From Vibrio cyclitrophicus (GTDB taxonomy: Bacteria; Pseudomonadota; Gammaproteobacteria; Enterobacterales; Vibrionaceae): a DNA stretch of 64,000 nt. The translations under genes and the position numbers were made by a program. Position 1 is the first letter of the stretch. Each line of letters opens with the position of its first letter. The stretch spans positions 1,736,001 to 1,800,000 of the forward strand of contig CP065367.1 in assembly GCA_023206055.1 (NCBI GenBank). The letters are read 5' to 3'. Of this stretch, positions 24,895 through 34,483 are shown one piece after another. The notes under the pieces are model-generated. The model saw only the letters and a list, made by a program, of their open reading frames with translations. It was not told the DNA's origin and did no database searches.

Positions 24895-26532
24895 ATGAGT
24901 ATCAACAACCTTTCAATTAAGAGTAAAATTGCGATCCCATTAATGGTTATTGTGATCGTTTTCTCTACTGTTACTGTGCTTAATGTCCTTAAATCTAACG
25001 CTCAAGCTGCAATCAACCATGAGTTGAATAATGTGGTTCAGCCAGTGTTAGATAATTTGGAAGATGGCTATCGTGATATTTACCAAGTTATCGCTTCGGC
25101 GCAAGGTCTGTTGCTTGCTAAAGACCAAGCGGCGATTGAGTACCAAAAGTTTGAATTTAAAGACAATGCTTACAAAGCGGTTCCTCGTTTTCAAAGTGTC
25201 GAAACCTTGTATCAAGCAGGGGTGTTGGATCCATCTTCTCGTGGTGAATTATCAAAGCTTGTTAACGCGATGAGCAAGTGGGTGGCATTGCACGAGCAAA
25301 TGTTCGCTGATCCGGCAAACGCAGACCAATACAACATTGATTACTCTCCTGAGTTAGATGCTGAGTTTGCGATCATTCGAGATCAACTTCGTGACATCAG
25401 AACCTTGATTGAATTGAAGCAGAAAGAACTTCGTCAACAAGCCGATGAATCTATTGAATCAAGCAAGGTTATCATTGAAGTCGGCATGGGTGTGGCGATT
25501 CTGGCTGCTGCTTTCGCGTTATGGTTGTCGAATCGTTTTATCGTTAAACCGATTCAAGATGTTGAGAAGGCGATGGTTGAAATTGCTTCTGGTGATGGTG
25601 ATCTTTCTCAACGTTTGAGCGTTGAGGGGAGTGATGAAATCGCTCGTCTTAGCTCTGCTTTCAACCAGTTTGTTGGCAAAATTCATGTGACTATCGAACA
25701 GGTTATTACCACTTCTAACGCTGTACGTTCGGAGATGGAAAACATCAAATCACTGACTCAAGGTGTGGCTCAATTTTCTTCGAATCAACAGAAAGAAAGT
25801 GAAGTAGTTGCTGCTGCAGTTCATGAGATGCAAGCAACCAGCGTTGCCGTAAGTGGCAATGCGTTAGAAGCGGCTTCTGCAAGCAATACGGCAAATCGTG
25901 AAGTGGAATCTGCAGATAAAACACTAGGCTTAACGGTGAGTTCGATTGAGCGCTTGGCGCATGATATCGAAAACGCGAGTGGTGTTGTTCATGAACTAGA
26001 CAGTGATGTTAAGAACATTGCTTCTATTCTTGGTGTGATTAGAGGCATTGCCGAACAAACTAACTTACTTGCATTGAACGCAGCGATTGAAGCGGCACGT
26101 GCCGGTGAACAAGGTCGTGGCTTCGCTGTTGTTGCTGATGAAGTTAGAGCCTTAGCAAGTAAAACTCAAGACAGTACAGGTGAAATTCAGTCGATGATTG
26201 AACGCTTAGAAGTTGGCGCTAAACAAGCGGTTAGCGTGATGAACGAAAGTAAAGTTAGCGGCGAGAAAACCATTGTTCAAGCGAGTACAGCTGCGTCGTC
26301 CTTGAGTGAAATTCGCAACTCTATCGGTATGATGAATGAGATGAACACGCAAATCGCAACTGCGGCTTCTCAGCAATCTCAAGTATCGGAAGAAGTGAAC
26401 CAGAACGTTCAACGTATCGCGGAAAGCACTATGCAAATGGTGGAAATGGCGAGCAGTGCAGAAAACGCATGTATGGCGTTGGCCGATCAATGTGAGGCGC
26501 TAGATAGTCTTGTGTCTCAGTTTGAAGTTTAA
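24895..26532 (+). CDS. Methyl-accepting chemotaxis protein
   Basis: A 545-residue chemoreceptor. One membrane helix at about residues 12-32 and another near 195-215 frame a periplasmic helical sensor of about 160 residues with no clear ligand motif. HAMP follows (VKPIQDVEKAMVEIASGDGD), then the signalling domain with tip EQTNLLALNAAIEAARAGEQ and GFAVVADEVRALASKTQDST. No CheR-binding pentapeptide is visible at the C-terminus. The ATG chosen gives MSINNLSIKSK, a usual receptor leader; a GTG six codons earlier is possible. Neither has a good ribosome site. Confidence 0.9.
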   Translation: MSINNLSIKSKIAIPLMVIVIVFSTVTVLNVLKSNAQAAINHELNNVVQPVLDNLEDGYRDIYQVIASAQGLLLAKDQAAIEYQKFEFKDNAYKAVPRFQSVETLYQAGVLDPSSRGELSKLVNAMSKWVALHEQMFADPANADQYNIDYSPELDAEFAIIRDQLRDIRTLIELKQKELRQQADESIESSKVIIEVGMGVAILAAAFALWLSNRFIVKPIQDVEKAMVEIASGDGDLSQRLSVEGSDEIARLSSAFNQFVGKIHVTIEQVITTSNAVRSEMENIKSLTQGVAQFSSNQQKESEVVAAAVHEMQATSVAVSGNALEAASASNTANREVESADKTLGLTVSSIERLAHDIENASGVVHELDSDVKNIASILGVIRGIAEQTNLLALNAAIEAARAGEQGRGFAVVADEVRALASKTQDSTGEIQSMIERLEVGAKQAVSVMNESKVSGEKTIVQASTAASSLSEIRNSIGMMNEMNTQIATAASQQSQVSEEVNQNVQRIAESTMQMVEMASSAENACMALADQCEALDSLVSQFEV

Positions 26533-26608
26533 TCTTTAAAACTAGACTGACGAATATGAGCTGATAATGGTTGCTTGTTTTGAATTCTATTAATCAGCGC
26601 TGAATGAC

Positions 26609-26645
26609 AAGAAAGCCCGTACTCTATGAGTGCGGGCTTTCTTTT
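26609..26645. terminator. Bidirectional terminator after the chemoreceptor
   Basis: GAAAGCCCGTACTC / GAGTGCGGGCTTTC pairs with one mismatch around a 4-nt loop, then TTTT. It separates convergent genes. Confidence 0.85.
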
Positions 26646-26685
26646 GGATGCGTGATCGGTTTTAGACCTAACCAATCATTCAGTG

Positions 26686-27033
26686 TTAGCTGCTACGACC
26701 GTCTTTGTACGTGTAACGGTAGTCAACTTTTACGTTCGCTTGGTAGTGGATGTCGCCGTTCATGTTAGTGATTTTTTTCACTTCCATATTCGCATCATCG
26801 ATCTTGAACGAATCGTATTTGGTTGTTTGTTGGAACTGTGGCAGTTCTCTTGAAAGCTCAAAAGGTGTTTTTGCGCTTAACTCATCCATAAGGTTTGTGC
26901 CTGCATCGTATGCTTCCGCTTCAGTAATAAATGTATCAGATTTTAGCGTTGTTTCTTGAATCGTTGTTTTGGTTGCTGCAAACGCTGTTGTGCTGAGTAC
27001 AAGAGTTGATGCAAGTATGATTAATTTTTTCAT
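26686..27033 (-). CDS. DUF3316 family exported protein
   Basis: A 115-residue protein with a Sec signal peptide ending at AFA-AT (residue 19). The mature part begins TKTTIQETTLKSDTFITEAE and ends with a YRYTYKDG strand, as in the DUF3316 family of small Vibrio periplasmic proteins. Function unknown. It is a single-gene unit, divergent from the LysR gene. Confidence 0.75.
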   Translation of the reverse strand: MKKLIILASTLVLSTTAFAATKTTIQETTLKSDTFITEAEAYDAGTNLMDELSAKTPFELSRELPQFQQTTKYDSFKIDDANMEVKKITNMNGDIHYQANVKVDYRYTYKDGRSS

Positions 27034-27255
27034 AGGAGTACCTTACTTTTTTATTGAAACCAATAATTCAGACTATCTCAACTTACCACTACGTGATTGG
27101 GTTAATGTTAGGACAAAAATGTGTTTCTGTAAGGTGTTGGATAATAGAAACGGAGGTGGTGAAGATTTATGCGCAGAGCATATCAAGCAAGGTGACAGCA
27201 ATTTGTAACTTCAATACACTGTATGGGTAACCAAAGTTCAGCATAAGGTAAAGGT

Positions 27256-28125
27256 ATGGCCAATTGGGAAGGGGTAAGTGAGTTTGTTGCAGTGGCAGAG
27301 CGTGAAAGCTTTACTGGTGCGGCGCAGAAGCTTACTACATCGGTGGCTCAAATCAGTCGCAGAGTGGCAAACCTCGAAGAGCGCCTCGCAGTGAAACTAC
27401 TTAATCGAACGACTCGTAAGGTTTCTCTTACCGAAGCCGGGCAACTCTATTACCAACAATGTAAGTTGCTGGTCGAAGGCTTAGAAATTGCAGAATTAGC
27501 CGTCACGCAGATGCAATCGACACCGAAAGGTTTGTTGAAGGTGACTGCACCTGTGACTTATGGCGAGCGTCAACTCGCCCCAATACTTCATCAATTCTTA
27601 AAGCTTCACCCACAAGTAGAACTTGAGCTGATGCTGACCAACCAAAAGCTCGATCTCATCGATTCTGGTGTCGATGTGGCGATTCGTCTTGGCCGCTTAG
27701 AAGACTCAAGCCTTGTGGCAAAGAAGCTCTCTCAACGCCAACTCTATGTATGTGCAAGCCCTGAATATATTGAACGTTATGGCGAGCCGCACACGCTTTC
27801 TGAATTAAGCCGTCACCAATGCCTGGTCGGTGGCTTTGAGCACTGGCGTTTTAAAGAAAATGGTCGTCCTCGTTCGGTTCGCGTTAATGGGCGAATTAAA
27901 TGCAACAGTGGTTTAGCGCTATTAGATGCTGCAAAACAGAGCATTGGCTTGGTGCAGTTACCTGAATACTATGTGAGTGAAGACCTTGATTCTGGTGAGT
28001 TGGTTGAGGTGTTGTCTGATTATCGCGACGACAAGGAAGGTATATGGGCGCTTTATCCGCAGAACCGCAACTTATCTTCGAAAGTTCGCCTGCTGGTGGA
28101 CTTCCTTTCTGATCAATTGGATTAG
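27256..28125 (+). CDS. LysR-family transcriptional regulator
   Basis: A 289-residue regulator. The DNA-binding domain has VAVAERESFTGAAQKLTTSV and LLNRTTRKVSLTEAGQLYY; the CrgA-like sensor contains APVTYGERQLAP and DVAIRLGRLEDSSLVAKKL. The glycosylase gene starts 3 bp after its stop, so they are likely co-transcribed, but a regulatory link is not obvious. The other neighbour, the DUF3316 gene, is divergent and a possible target. Confidence 0.9.
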   Translation: MANWEGVSEFVAVAERESFTGAAQKLTTSVAQISRRVANLEERLAVKLLNRTTRKVSLTEAGQLYYQQCKLLVEGLEIAELAVTQMQSTPKGLLKVTAPVTYGERQLAPILHQFLKLHPQVELELMLTNQKLDLIDSGVDVAIRLGRLEDSSLVAKKLSQRQLYVCASPEYIERYGEPHTLSELSRHQCLVGGFEHWRFKENGRPRSVRVNGRIKCNSGLALLDAAKQSIGLVQLPEYYVSEDLDSGELVEVLSDYRDDKEGIWALYPQNRNLSSKVRLLVDFLSDQLD

Positions 28126-28128
28126 AGA

Positions 28129-28806
28129 ATGACAGTCGGCCGTCAGGAACTTACTAACCAGAGTGAGCTGATACTGAATGTATTTAATACCCTTGAGCAG
28201 CACTATGGCTATTTTGATTGGTGGCAAAGGGATGACCCTTACGAGATCATTTTAGGCGCTATTCTGGTTCAGAACACCAACTGGAAGAACGCAGAGAAAG
28301 CACTTATTAACTTAGGTGAGCAATGCAACCCAAGGTCGGTTGCCGAGATAGAGCTTGATGAGCTTGCCCAAAAGATTCGTTCGAGTGGTTACTATAATCA
28401 AAAAGCCATTAAGTTAAAGGCTGTGACTGAGTGGTTTTCGAAATACAGATACAACATTTCAGAGGTTCGTGAGCAGGATAAAGAACAGCTGCGAAGAGAG
28501 CTATTAGAAGTCAAAGGGATCGGTGGTGAAACAGCTGACGCGATTTTGGTTTACGCGATAGGTAAACCGTCTTTTGTGATTGATGCTTACGCAAGAAGGA
28601 TCTTCACTCGCAATGGACTCGATGCACCTAAATCGTATGAAAAATTTCGAGCCTTAATGGAAAGTACAATCCCTCTGGATGCAAAAAGGTACGGCTATTA
28701 TCATGGTTTGTTAGTCGAACATGGTCAGCAGTTCTGTAACCCTAAACCCAAGTGTCAAGATTGTCCGCTACATCAAGATTGTGTTAAGGCTGGAGTAGGA
28801 TCTTAG
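28129..28806 (+). CDS. Endonuclease III-related DNA glycosylase (COG2231/MagIII-like)
   Basis: A 225-residue HhH-GPD base-excision protein. The helix-hairpin-helix is VKGIGGETADAILVYAIG and the catalytic Asp lies in VIDAYARRIF. The lysine used by true endonuclease III (GxGRKTA) is replaced by Glu (GGETAD), which makes it a monofunctional glycosylase like MagIII, known for removing 3-methyladenine. Four cysteines at the end, spaced C-x5-C-x2-C-x5-C, should hold a [4Fe-4S] cluster. It is translationally close to the preceding LysR gene. Confidence 0.85.
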   Translation: MTVGRQELTNQSELILNVFNTLEQHYGYFDWWQRDDPYEIILGAILVQNTNWKNAEKALINLGEQCNPRSVAEIELDELAQKIRSSGYYNQKAIKLKAVTEWFSKYRYNISEVREQDKEQLRRELLEVKGIGGETADAILVYAIGKPSFVIDAYARRIFTRNGLDAPKSYEKFRALMESTIPLDAKRYGYYHGLLVEHGQQFCNPKPKCQDCPLHQDCVKAGVGS

Positions 28807-28845
28807 TTCGACTTGCGTGCTTGTTGTATCAATATGTCATTCAAA

Positions 28846-28889
28846 TAAAAACGGGCTGCAGAGTAGAGATTCTGAAGCCCGTTTTTTTG
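28846..28889. terminator. Bidirectional terminator after the glycosylase gene
   Basis: AAAAACGGGCT / AGCCCGTTTTTTT forms the stem of a hairpin with an internal loop, between convergent genes. Confidence 0.8.
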
Positions 28890-28950
28890 TAGTGCGAGAA
28901 ATCTTAACGTTTTGTCGCGTTTACTTGTTGTTTAATTGAACGTAAATGTA

Positions 28951-30612
28951 TTAGACAGTGAAACGATCCACTAGGTGGTAAAGCTCATTCGCACGACTGT
29001 TGAGGTTTTGGCTACCTGTACGGTTTTGATTTGCTAGTGCGGCTGACTGCGAGCTTTGATCTGAAATCACCACAATGCGTTGAGATATCTCTTGGCCGAC
29101 AATGTTTTGTTGTTCAGTTGCCGTCGCAATAAGCGAGTTCATGTCCATGATGGTATCGATCGATGTTTGGATCTTCGCAAGAGCAGCGGCCGCAGCGTTT
29201 GCTTCTTCCACCGTTTGAGCACTGCGGTTTTGGCTTGAATCCATGGCTTTTACTGCGGCATCTGAAGCAGCTTTTAGCTGCTCAATCATTTTGTGAATGT
29301 CGCCCGTGCTCTCTTGAGTTCGGCTTGCCAGTTTACGAACCTCATCTGCAACGACTGCAAAACCACGTCCTTGTTCACCAGCACGAGCCGCTTCAATTGC
29401 GGCATTTAATGCAAGTAGGTTAGTTTGCTCGGCAATGTCTTGGATGACCGCTAATGAAGATGAAATGTTCTGAACATCACCTTCTAAACGCGATACCACA
29501 GTATTCGCTTCTGACACTTCGCTAGCAAGGCCTGCCACCGAATCGGCAGCTGCGTTTACTATTTGTTGCGCTTCTTTTGCGTTGCCTTCTGCCAGTTTCG
29601 CTGAATCCGCCGCTTGACTTGCGTTGCTTGAGATCTCTTGCGCGGTTGTGGTCATCTCAGTCATCGCTGTTGCAACTTGTTCTGTTTCTTCACGTTGCCC
29701 AGTAGCAATCTCGTCGACCTGTGCAGCGCGAGAAGACATGCTAGATGTTTCGGCTACTACTTGCTGCCCCACATCACTTACGCTGCGAATGATGGTTTGC
29801 AGGCTTGCAACAAAGGCATTGAAGTTTTCGCTGAGCTTAGTGAACTCGGGCGCTTTGAATGTTTCCATTCGAGCGGTCAAATCGGCCTCGCCACTCGCGA
29901 ATGCGCTGATTGAACGGTCAAATTGCTCGAGTGGTTGCATGATAGTGCGATTCACCGCGACAGCAAATATCGCAACAACAAGGGCAATAAAGCCACAGAA
30001 AATTGCGATGGCCGTCAATGAGCCTTGTAACGCAGCATTTGAACTCTCTTTCATCTCTTCGATGACTGCATCGATGTCGTCAGTATAGAAACCCGTGCCC
30101 AGCATCAAATCCCACTGCGGAACAAATACTGAGTAACTGAGTTTTGGTAGCGCGACAGATTGGCCCGGCTTCGGGAAATAGTAAGTCGTGAACTCCCCTA
30201 ATTTAGCATTCTTGATCAGGTCGCGGATTAAGTAGTTGCCTTGCTTGTCTTGAAGGTCATAGTAGTTTTTACCGATGCCATCGTTACTTTGCCCAACCAC
30301 AACTCGGACACCTTTCGAGTCATAACCAAAAATATAACCAGATTCGCCATATTCTAATGTTCTCAATGTTGGTAAAGCTTCTTCTAGCGTTGCGCCTCTG
30401 TCCAAAAATGGACTGATCGCAGAGTAGGCCATTTGTAGGTACGCTTTGAGTTCCTTCTCTTTCATCGCCATCATATTGCTACGCGTCGATTCTACTTGCT
30501 GTGCGGTTAGCTCGGTGCTCTTCATATACGTTACGCTCATCATGCCAATTGCCATTAGTAGCAACGGAATGAAAGAGAGAATATAAAGGCGGTTTTTGAT
30601 GGTTAGGGTCAT
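28951..30612 (-). CDS. Methyl-accepting chemotaxis protein with single Cache (sCache_2) domain
   Basis: A 553-residue chemoreceptor. Between membrane helices at about residues 10-30 and 195-218 lies a Cache sensor with EYGESGYIFGYDSKGV, NYYDLQDKQGN and PQWDLMLGTGFYTDD, the typical sCache_2 pattern that binds small organic acids in characterised cases. HAMP and the signalling domain follow with tip EQTNLLALNAAIEAARAGEQ and GFAVVADEVRKLASRTQEST. An AGGAA ribosome site supports the ATG. Ligand unknown. Confidence 0.92.
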   Translation of the reverse strand: MTLTIKNRLYILSFIPLLLMAIGMMSVTYMKSTELTAQQVESTRSNMMAMKEKELKAYLQMAYSAISPFLDRGATLEEALPTLRTLEYGESGYIFGYDSKGVRVVVGQSNDGIGKNYYDLQDKQGNYLIRDLIKNAKLGEFTTYYFPKPGQSVALPKLSYSVFVPQWDLMLGTGFYTDDIDAVIEEMKESSNAALQGSLTAIAIFCGFIALVVAIFAVAVNRTIMQPLEQFDRSISAFASGEADLTARMETFKAPEFTKLSENFNAFVASLQTIIRSVSDVGQQVVAETSSMSSRAAQVDEIATGQREETEQVATAMTEMTTTAQEISSNASQAADSAKLAEGNAKEAQQIVNAAADSVAGLASEVSEANTVVSRLEGDVQNISSSLAVIQDIAEQTNLLALNAAIEAARAGEQGRGFAVVADEVRKLASRTQESTGDIHKMIEQLKAASDAAVKAMDSSQNRSAQTVEEANAAAAALAKIQTSIDTIMDMNSLIATATEQQNIVGQEISQRIVVISDQSSQSAALANQNRTGSQNLNSRANELYHLVDRFTV

Positions 30613-30887
30613 GTCACGGTTCCTGTGCGATTGTCCAATGCAGTTTTCAACAGATTATTAATGTGATTTAAAAATGTAAATGGACTTGTTGTTTAATTGT
30701 TATCCCAAATAGCATTTGTTTGGTAAATATGAAGGTGGTTCTGTTTTCTTGCTCACAGGCCTATGTAATCAAGGGCAGTGCACGTCGTTATCTGGTGCGT
30801 TTATGTGCTTTTGCATTCGGCATTGCTTTGTTAGAATGCGACGCTTTGTAGCACCCTGCTATGTCTATTCGTTAAGTGAGAAGATTC

Positions 30888-31400
30888 ATGAACAAAAGCC
30901 ATGTGACTATTGGTTTAACTAATCCAAAGAGCCCGACAAACGTTGGTGCTGTTATGCGTGCGGCTGGTTGTTACCAAGTCGACGAAGTTAAATACACAGG
31001 GCAACGCTACGAAAAAGCCGCTAAATTTCACACCGATACCAAGAGTGCTGCGCGTACTATCCCACTGACGGGTGTCGAGTCGTTTTTGGATAACCTTGAT
31101 CCAGAAACCAAGATCGTTTGTGTAGAGCTCGCTGAGGGCGCAACACCACTACCGCGTTTTAAACATCCAGAAAACGCTATCTATATCTTTGGCCCTGAAG
31201 ACGGTTCTATTTCTCAAGATGTCGCCGATAGAGCGGATCACGTCGTGTACGTACCAACGGTGGGTTGCATGAACTTGGCTGCAACGGTTAACGTGCTGCT
31301 TTATGATCGCCTTGCTAAGTCAGATGAAATGGACGAGAGCAACGAGCTGATCAAGAAAAGCCGTGATAACCGCAATCACTTATTAGTAAAAGAAAAGTAA
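30888..31400 (+). CDS. TrmH/SpoU-family RNA 2'-O-methyltransferase
   Basis: A 170-residue SPOUT methyltransferase that should methylate a ribose 2'-OH in RNA. The three knot motifs are visible: NPKSPTNVGAVMRAAGCYQV, IYIFGPEDGSI and VPTVGCMNLAATVNVLLYDR. The length is minimal (no accessory domain), as in TrmL, but the sequence differs from TrmL, so the target RNA is open. The ATG after GAGAAG is preferred over a GTG four codons earlier. Confidence 0.88.
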   Translation: MNKSHVTIGLTNPKSPTNVGAVMRAAGCYQVDEVKYTGQRYEKAAKFHTDTKSAARTIPLTGVESFLDNLDPETKIVCVELAEGATPLPRFKHPENAIYIFGPEDGSISQDVADRADHVVYVPTVGCMNLAATVNVLLYDRLAKSDEMDESNELIKKSRDNRNHLLVKEK

Positions 31401-31487
31401 CTCTCGGCTTCTAGTGTTATCTATCCCGTACGCAATCGGATATTATCTTGAGTTCATCATCAGATAATTGAAGGGTTAGATAACACC

Positions 31488-32324
31488 ATGGAAGACAAGC
31501 AATTACTTGCCGCACTGCAACAACATCCTGTCCTCGATTTATATCAATTATTCCAAGAAGTCGGTCAAAATCAATCTCTATATGCTTTGTTAGAGCGGTT
31601 ATCTTCCCTTAAAGAACAGCACCAACTAAGTACTCGTCTTAGCCCTTTCAAGCCTCACATCGAAGGGTTACTTGCTCAGTTTGATAGTACTACACCAGAT
31701 CGTGAAATCCTCGAATCGATTGCACTTCAATCTGAGATTCAACAGCGAGGCCATAGCATGAGCCGCTACATCATGACATCAGATAATCATCGCCATTTCT
31801 CTCCGAATGCAGACTTAGTCATGTTTGGTGATTCGATCACTGAATGGGCACCGTGGGCAGATATTTTTCGTGATGTCTCAATGGTCAACCGTGGCCTTGC
31901 AGGCGATACCATAACCGGTATGTTGCGCCGTATTGATACCACGTTAAACGTGAAACCAAAGCTAGTATGTTTTATGGCGGGAATTAACGATCTTGCACAA
32001 GGTTACAGCGTTGATCATATCTACCAGAACTATGTTGAGATACTGACAACATGGAGAGCTCAAGGTATTACTATTCTTGTTCAATCAACGCTGCATGTAG
32101 GCAATAAACTGCAAGGGTTGAATCCTCAAGTTTCAGAACTCAACAAAAGACTACAGGCTTATTGCGAACAACATGATATCGAGTTTTTGGATGTAAACCG
32201 TGTGCTAGCACCGAATCAATTACTATCCAATGAATACAGTTGTGATGATTTGCATTTGAATGCTAAGGCTTATCAAGCTTGGGCTGAGATACTTCAACCT
32301 ACGATAACAGAGCTATTAAAATAA
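31488..32324 (+). CDS. SGNH/GDSL-family hydrolase with helical N-terminal extension
   Basis: A 278-residue esterase-type hydrolase. Catalytic blocks are in order: GDSITEW (Ser116), RGLAGDT, MAGINDLAQG, and DDLHL (His256 with its Asp three residues before). The resemblance is to PAF-acetylhydrolase-like SGNH enzymes. The first 100 residues are helical and charged, with no signal peptide, and I recognise no domain there. Cytosolic location is implied; substrate unknown. Confidence 0.85.
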   Translation: MEDKQLLAALQQHPVLDLYQLFQEVGQNQSLYALLERLSSLKEQHQLSTRLSPFKPHIEGLLAQFDSTTPDREILESIALQSEIQQRGHSMSRYIMTSDNHRHFSPNADLVMFGDSITEWAPWADIFRDVSMVNRGLAGDTITGMLRRIDTTLNVKPKLVCFMAGINDLAQGYSVDHIYQNYVEILTTWRAQGITILVQSTLHVGNKLQGLNPQVSELNKRLQAYCEQHDIEFLDVNRVLAPNQLLSNEYSCDDLHLNAKAYQAWAEILQPTITELLK

Positions 32325-32400
32325 ACTCACGTAAATAGCTAGCTAATTAAACAGATAGACAACTTAGCCAATACTAGAAAGCCAAGCCTAAACTGGTTTC

Positions 32401-33327
32401 GTGAACCATAAGGACATCAATTTGAACCTAAGACAGTTGGAAGTCTTTTACGCCATTATGCAGGCCGGAACCGTATCTGGAGCCGCACGCAGCTTGCATG
32501 TGTCCCAGCCTAATGTGACCCGTATTTTGGCGCACACCGAGCAACAACTCGGGTTTGGCTTATTCGAGCGTGTCAAAGGTCGATTGGTACCAACGGTTGA
32601 AGCGAAAACCTTGTTACCAGAAGCGGAGAAGGTCTACCAACAACTGGGTCAATTTCGATCTTTGACTAACAAAGTGAAGCAAGGCCATCAGCATTTACGT
32701 ATTGGTGCGCCGCCAATTCTAGCCACTAAATTGCTGACTCCGGTGATCGCCCAAATGTCTCGCGAGCAATATTCCAGTAAACAAGAGCTCTCTTTTGAGT
32801 TACTGACTGCCAATCGCGACGAACTGTGTGCTGGGCTATTAAAGCATGAGCTTGATATTGCGATCGCATTTGGAGACGAAGCGCCGCCTGCGATATTGGC
32901 TGAGATGTTATTGACCGAATCACTCAAGGTTCTGGTTCCATCCAACACTGTTGATCAGTTACCGACAGAGTTAACCCTTTATGACCTGATCAATTATCCG
33001 TTGCCAATCATCGGGCTCGATAGCCGTGACCCATTAGGTTTGCTGCTCCATCAAAGCCTTGTGGCGCGAGATGAGCATTATCATCATCCGATATCGGTAC
33101 GCGGATACAGCGCGGCGGCGGAACTGGTTAAGTACCAAGCTGGGTTTGCGATTGTGGATCCGTGGACGGCAGAACAGTATCAAAATGACGATGCGGTCTG
33201 TGTGTTAGAACTGCAGCCATGTATTCGATTTTCGGTTTCGATGCTTTGCGCAGAGCACACCCCTCAGTCGATTTCCGTTAAGCAATTTATCGCTTCATTG
33301 AAGAGCCATACTCACCCTATAACTTAA
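32401..33327 (+). CDS. dgcR: LysR-family regulator of the D-glutamate module (DgcR)
   Basis: The regulator begins with the classical LysR N-terminus NLRQLEVFYAIMQAGTVSGA and VSQPNVTRILAHTEQQLGF. The GTG start has no ribosome site; the TTG at 32422 follows AAGG at ideal distance and would give MNLRQLEVF, so that is the more likely start. It lies directly upstream of and co-oriented with dgcN and dgcA, the arrangement described for D-glutamate catabolism in marine Pseudoalteromonas, where DgcR activates the pair. The name is given by that context. Confidence 0.78.
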   Translation: MNHKDINLNLRQLEVFYAIMQAGTVSGAARSLHVSQPNVTRILAHTEQQLGFGLFERVKGRLVPTVEAKTLLPEAEKVYQQLGQFRSLTNKVKQGHQHLRIGAPPILATKLLTPVIAQMSREQYSSKQELSFELLTANRDELCAGLLKHELDIAIAFGDEAPPAILAEMLLTESLKVLVPSNTVDQLPTELTLYDLINYPLPIIGLDSRDPLGLLLHQSLVARDEHYHHPISVRGYSAAAELVKYQAGFAIVDPWTAEQYQNDDAVCVLELQPCIRFSVSMLCAEHTPQSISVKQFIASLKSHTHPIT

Positions 33328-33418
33328 GGTTATAGGCTCGCCATAAATAGGTATTCGGCAGCTTCTAAGTTCTTAATTAAAGTAAACCCATACAAGGACT
33401 TATTAATTAGGAAAGCTC

Positions 33419-34426
33419 ATGTCTATCGCTCAACCTTATCTTCTTTTTCTTGGGGATGTTACTGACCCACTTGCCGCAAAAACAGCCCGTGGTATTCACC
33501 AGTGGCGACCAGAAATCTGTCTAGGCCAACTGCGTTTAACGAGCGATACTGTTTCACTTGGCTTAACGGACATGACCTTGCAAGAGGCTCAAGCACAGGG
33601 GGCGAAAACCCTAGTCATTGGCACTGCAAACCCGGGTGGTGTAATTCCTGATTCTTGGCAGTCAACCATTATGTCCGCTGCAGAAATGGGATTTGAGATT
33701 GCATCTGGCATGCACCAACGATTGAGTGAATTTTCACCGCTTTCTGACATGCAACAACAAGGTTTGACTAAGCTTCATGATGTACGACATTTTGATGGTG
33801 TTCTTAATGTTGGTAACGGTAAGCTTCGTCAAGGTAAGCGCCTGCTTACGGTCGGAACCGATTGCTCAGTAGGCAAAATGTTCTCGGCGTTGGCCATTGA
33901 AAAATCGCTTAAACAAGCAGGAACCTCTGCTCAATTCAAAGCGACAGGGCAGACTGGTATCTTGATTGAAGGCAGCGGTATTTCGATTGATGCAGTAGTC
34001 GCGGATTTCATTTCCGGCGCGGTTGAAGCGATTAGCCCCGATTTTACTGACCACGATTGGGACATCATTGAAGGCCAAGGTTCGTTGTTCAATCCGTCTT
34101 TTGCAGGCGTGAGTTTAGGGTTATTGCATGGTGCACAAGCCGACGCTTTGGTGTTGTGCCATGAAGTAGGGCGAGCACATATTCGTAACCTTCCGCATGC
34201 CAAATTGCCAACGATAGAACAGACGATTGAAGCCAACTTGCAAGCGGCACGATTGACCAATCCAGACGTGAAACTGGTGGGTATCTGTTTAAACACATCG
34301 GCGATTAGCATTGAAGATGCTGAGATATTGTGCCAAGAATGGACCAAGCACTATCAAGTACCAGTGACGGACCCGGTGCGATTTGGTGTACAACATATTA
34401 CTGATCATTTGCGACATTCACTTTAA
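33419..34426 (+). CDS. dgcN: DUF1611 protein, D-glutamate N-acetyltransferase (DgcN)
   Basis: A 335-residue DUF1611 protein. The nucleotide-binding loop GTDCSVGKM (residues 146-154) and ATGQTGILIEGSG are the family signatures. Members adjacent to a DgcA-type enolase enzyme were shown to N-acetylate D-glutamate in marine gammaproteobacteria. The gene lies 57 bp before dgcA and follows dgcR, so the three form one module. A TTAGGAAAG ribosome site supports the start. Confidence 0.82.
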   Translation: MSIAQPYLLFLGDVTDPLAAKTARGIHQWRPEICLGQLRLTSDTVSLGLTDMTLQEAQAQGAKTLVIGTANPGGVIPDSWQSTIMSAAEMGFEIASGMHQRLSEFSPLSDMQQQGLTKLHDVRHFDGVLNVGNGKLRQGKRLLTVGTDCSVGKMFSALAIEKSLKQAGTSAQFKATGQTGILIEGSGISIDAVVADFISGAVEAISPDFTDHDWDIIEGQGSLFNPSFAGVSLGLLHGAQADALVLCHEVGRAHIRNLPHAKLPTIEQTIEANLQAARLTNPDVKLVGICLNTSAISIEDAEILCQEWTKHYQVPVTDPVRFGVQHITDHLRHSL

Positions 34427-34483
34427 CGATTTCATCATTTCTACGTTTCCATTTGTTAAAGCGAACATCAACCGAGTGAAATT

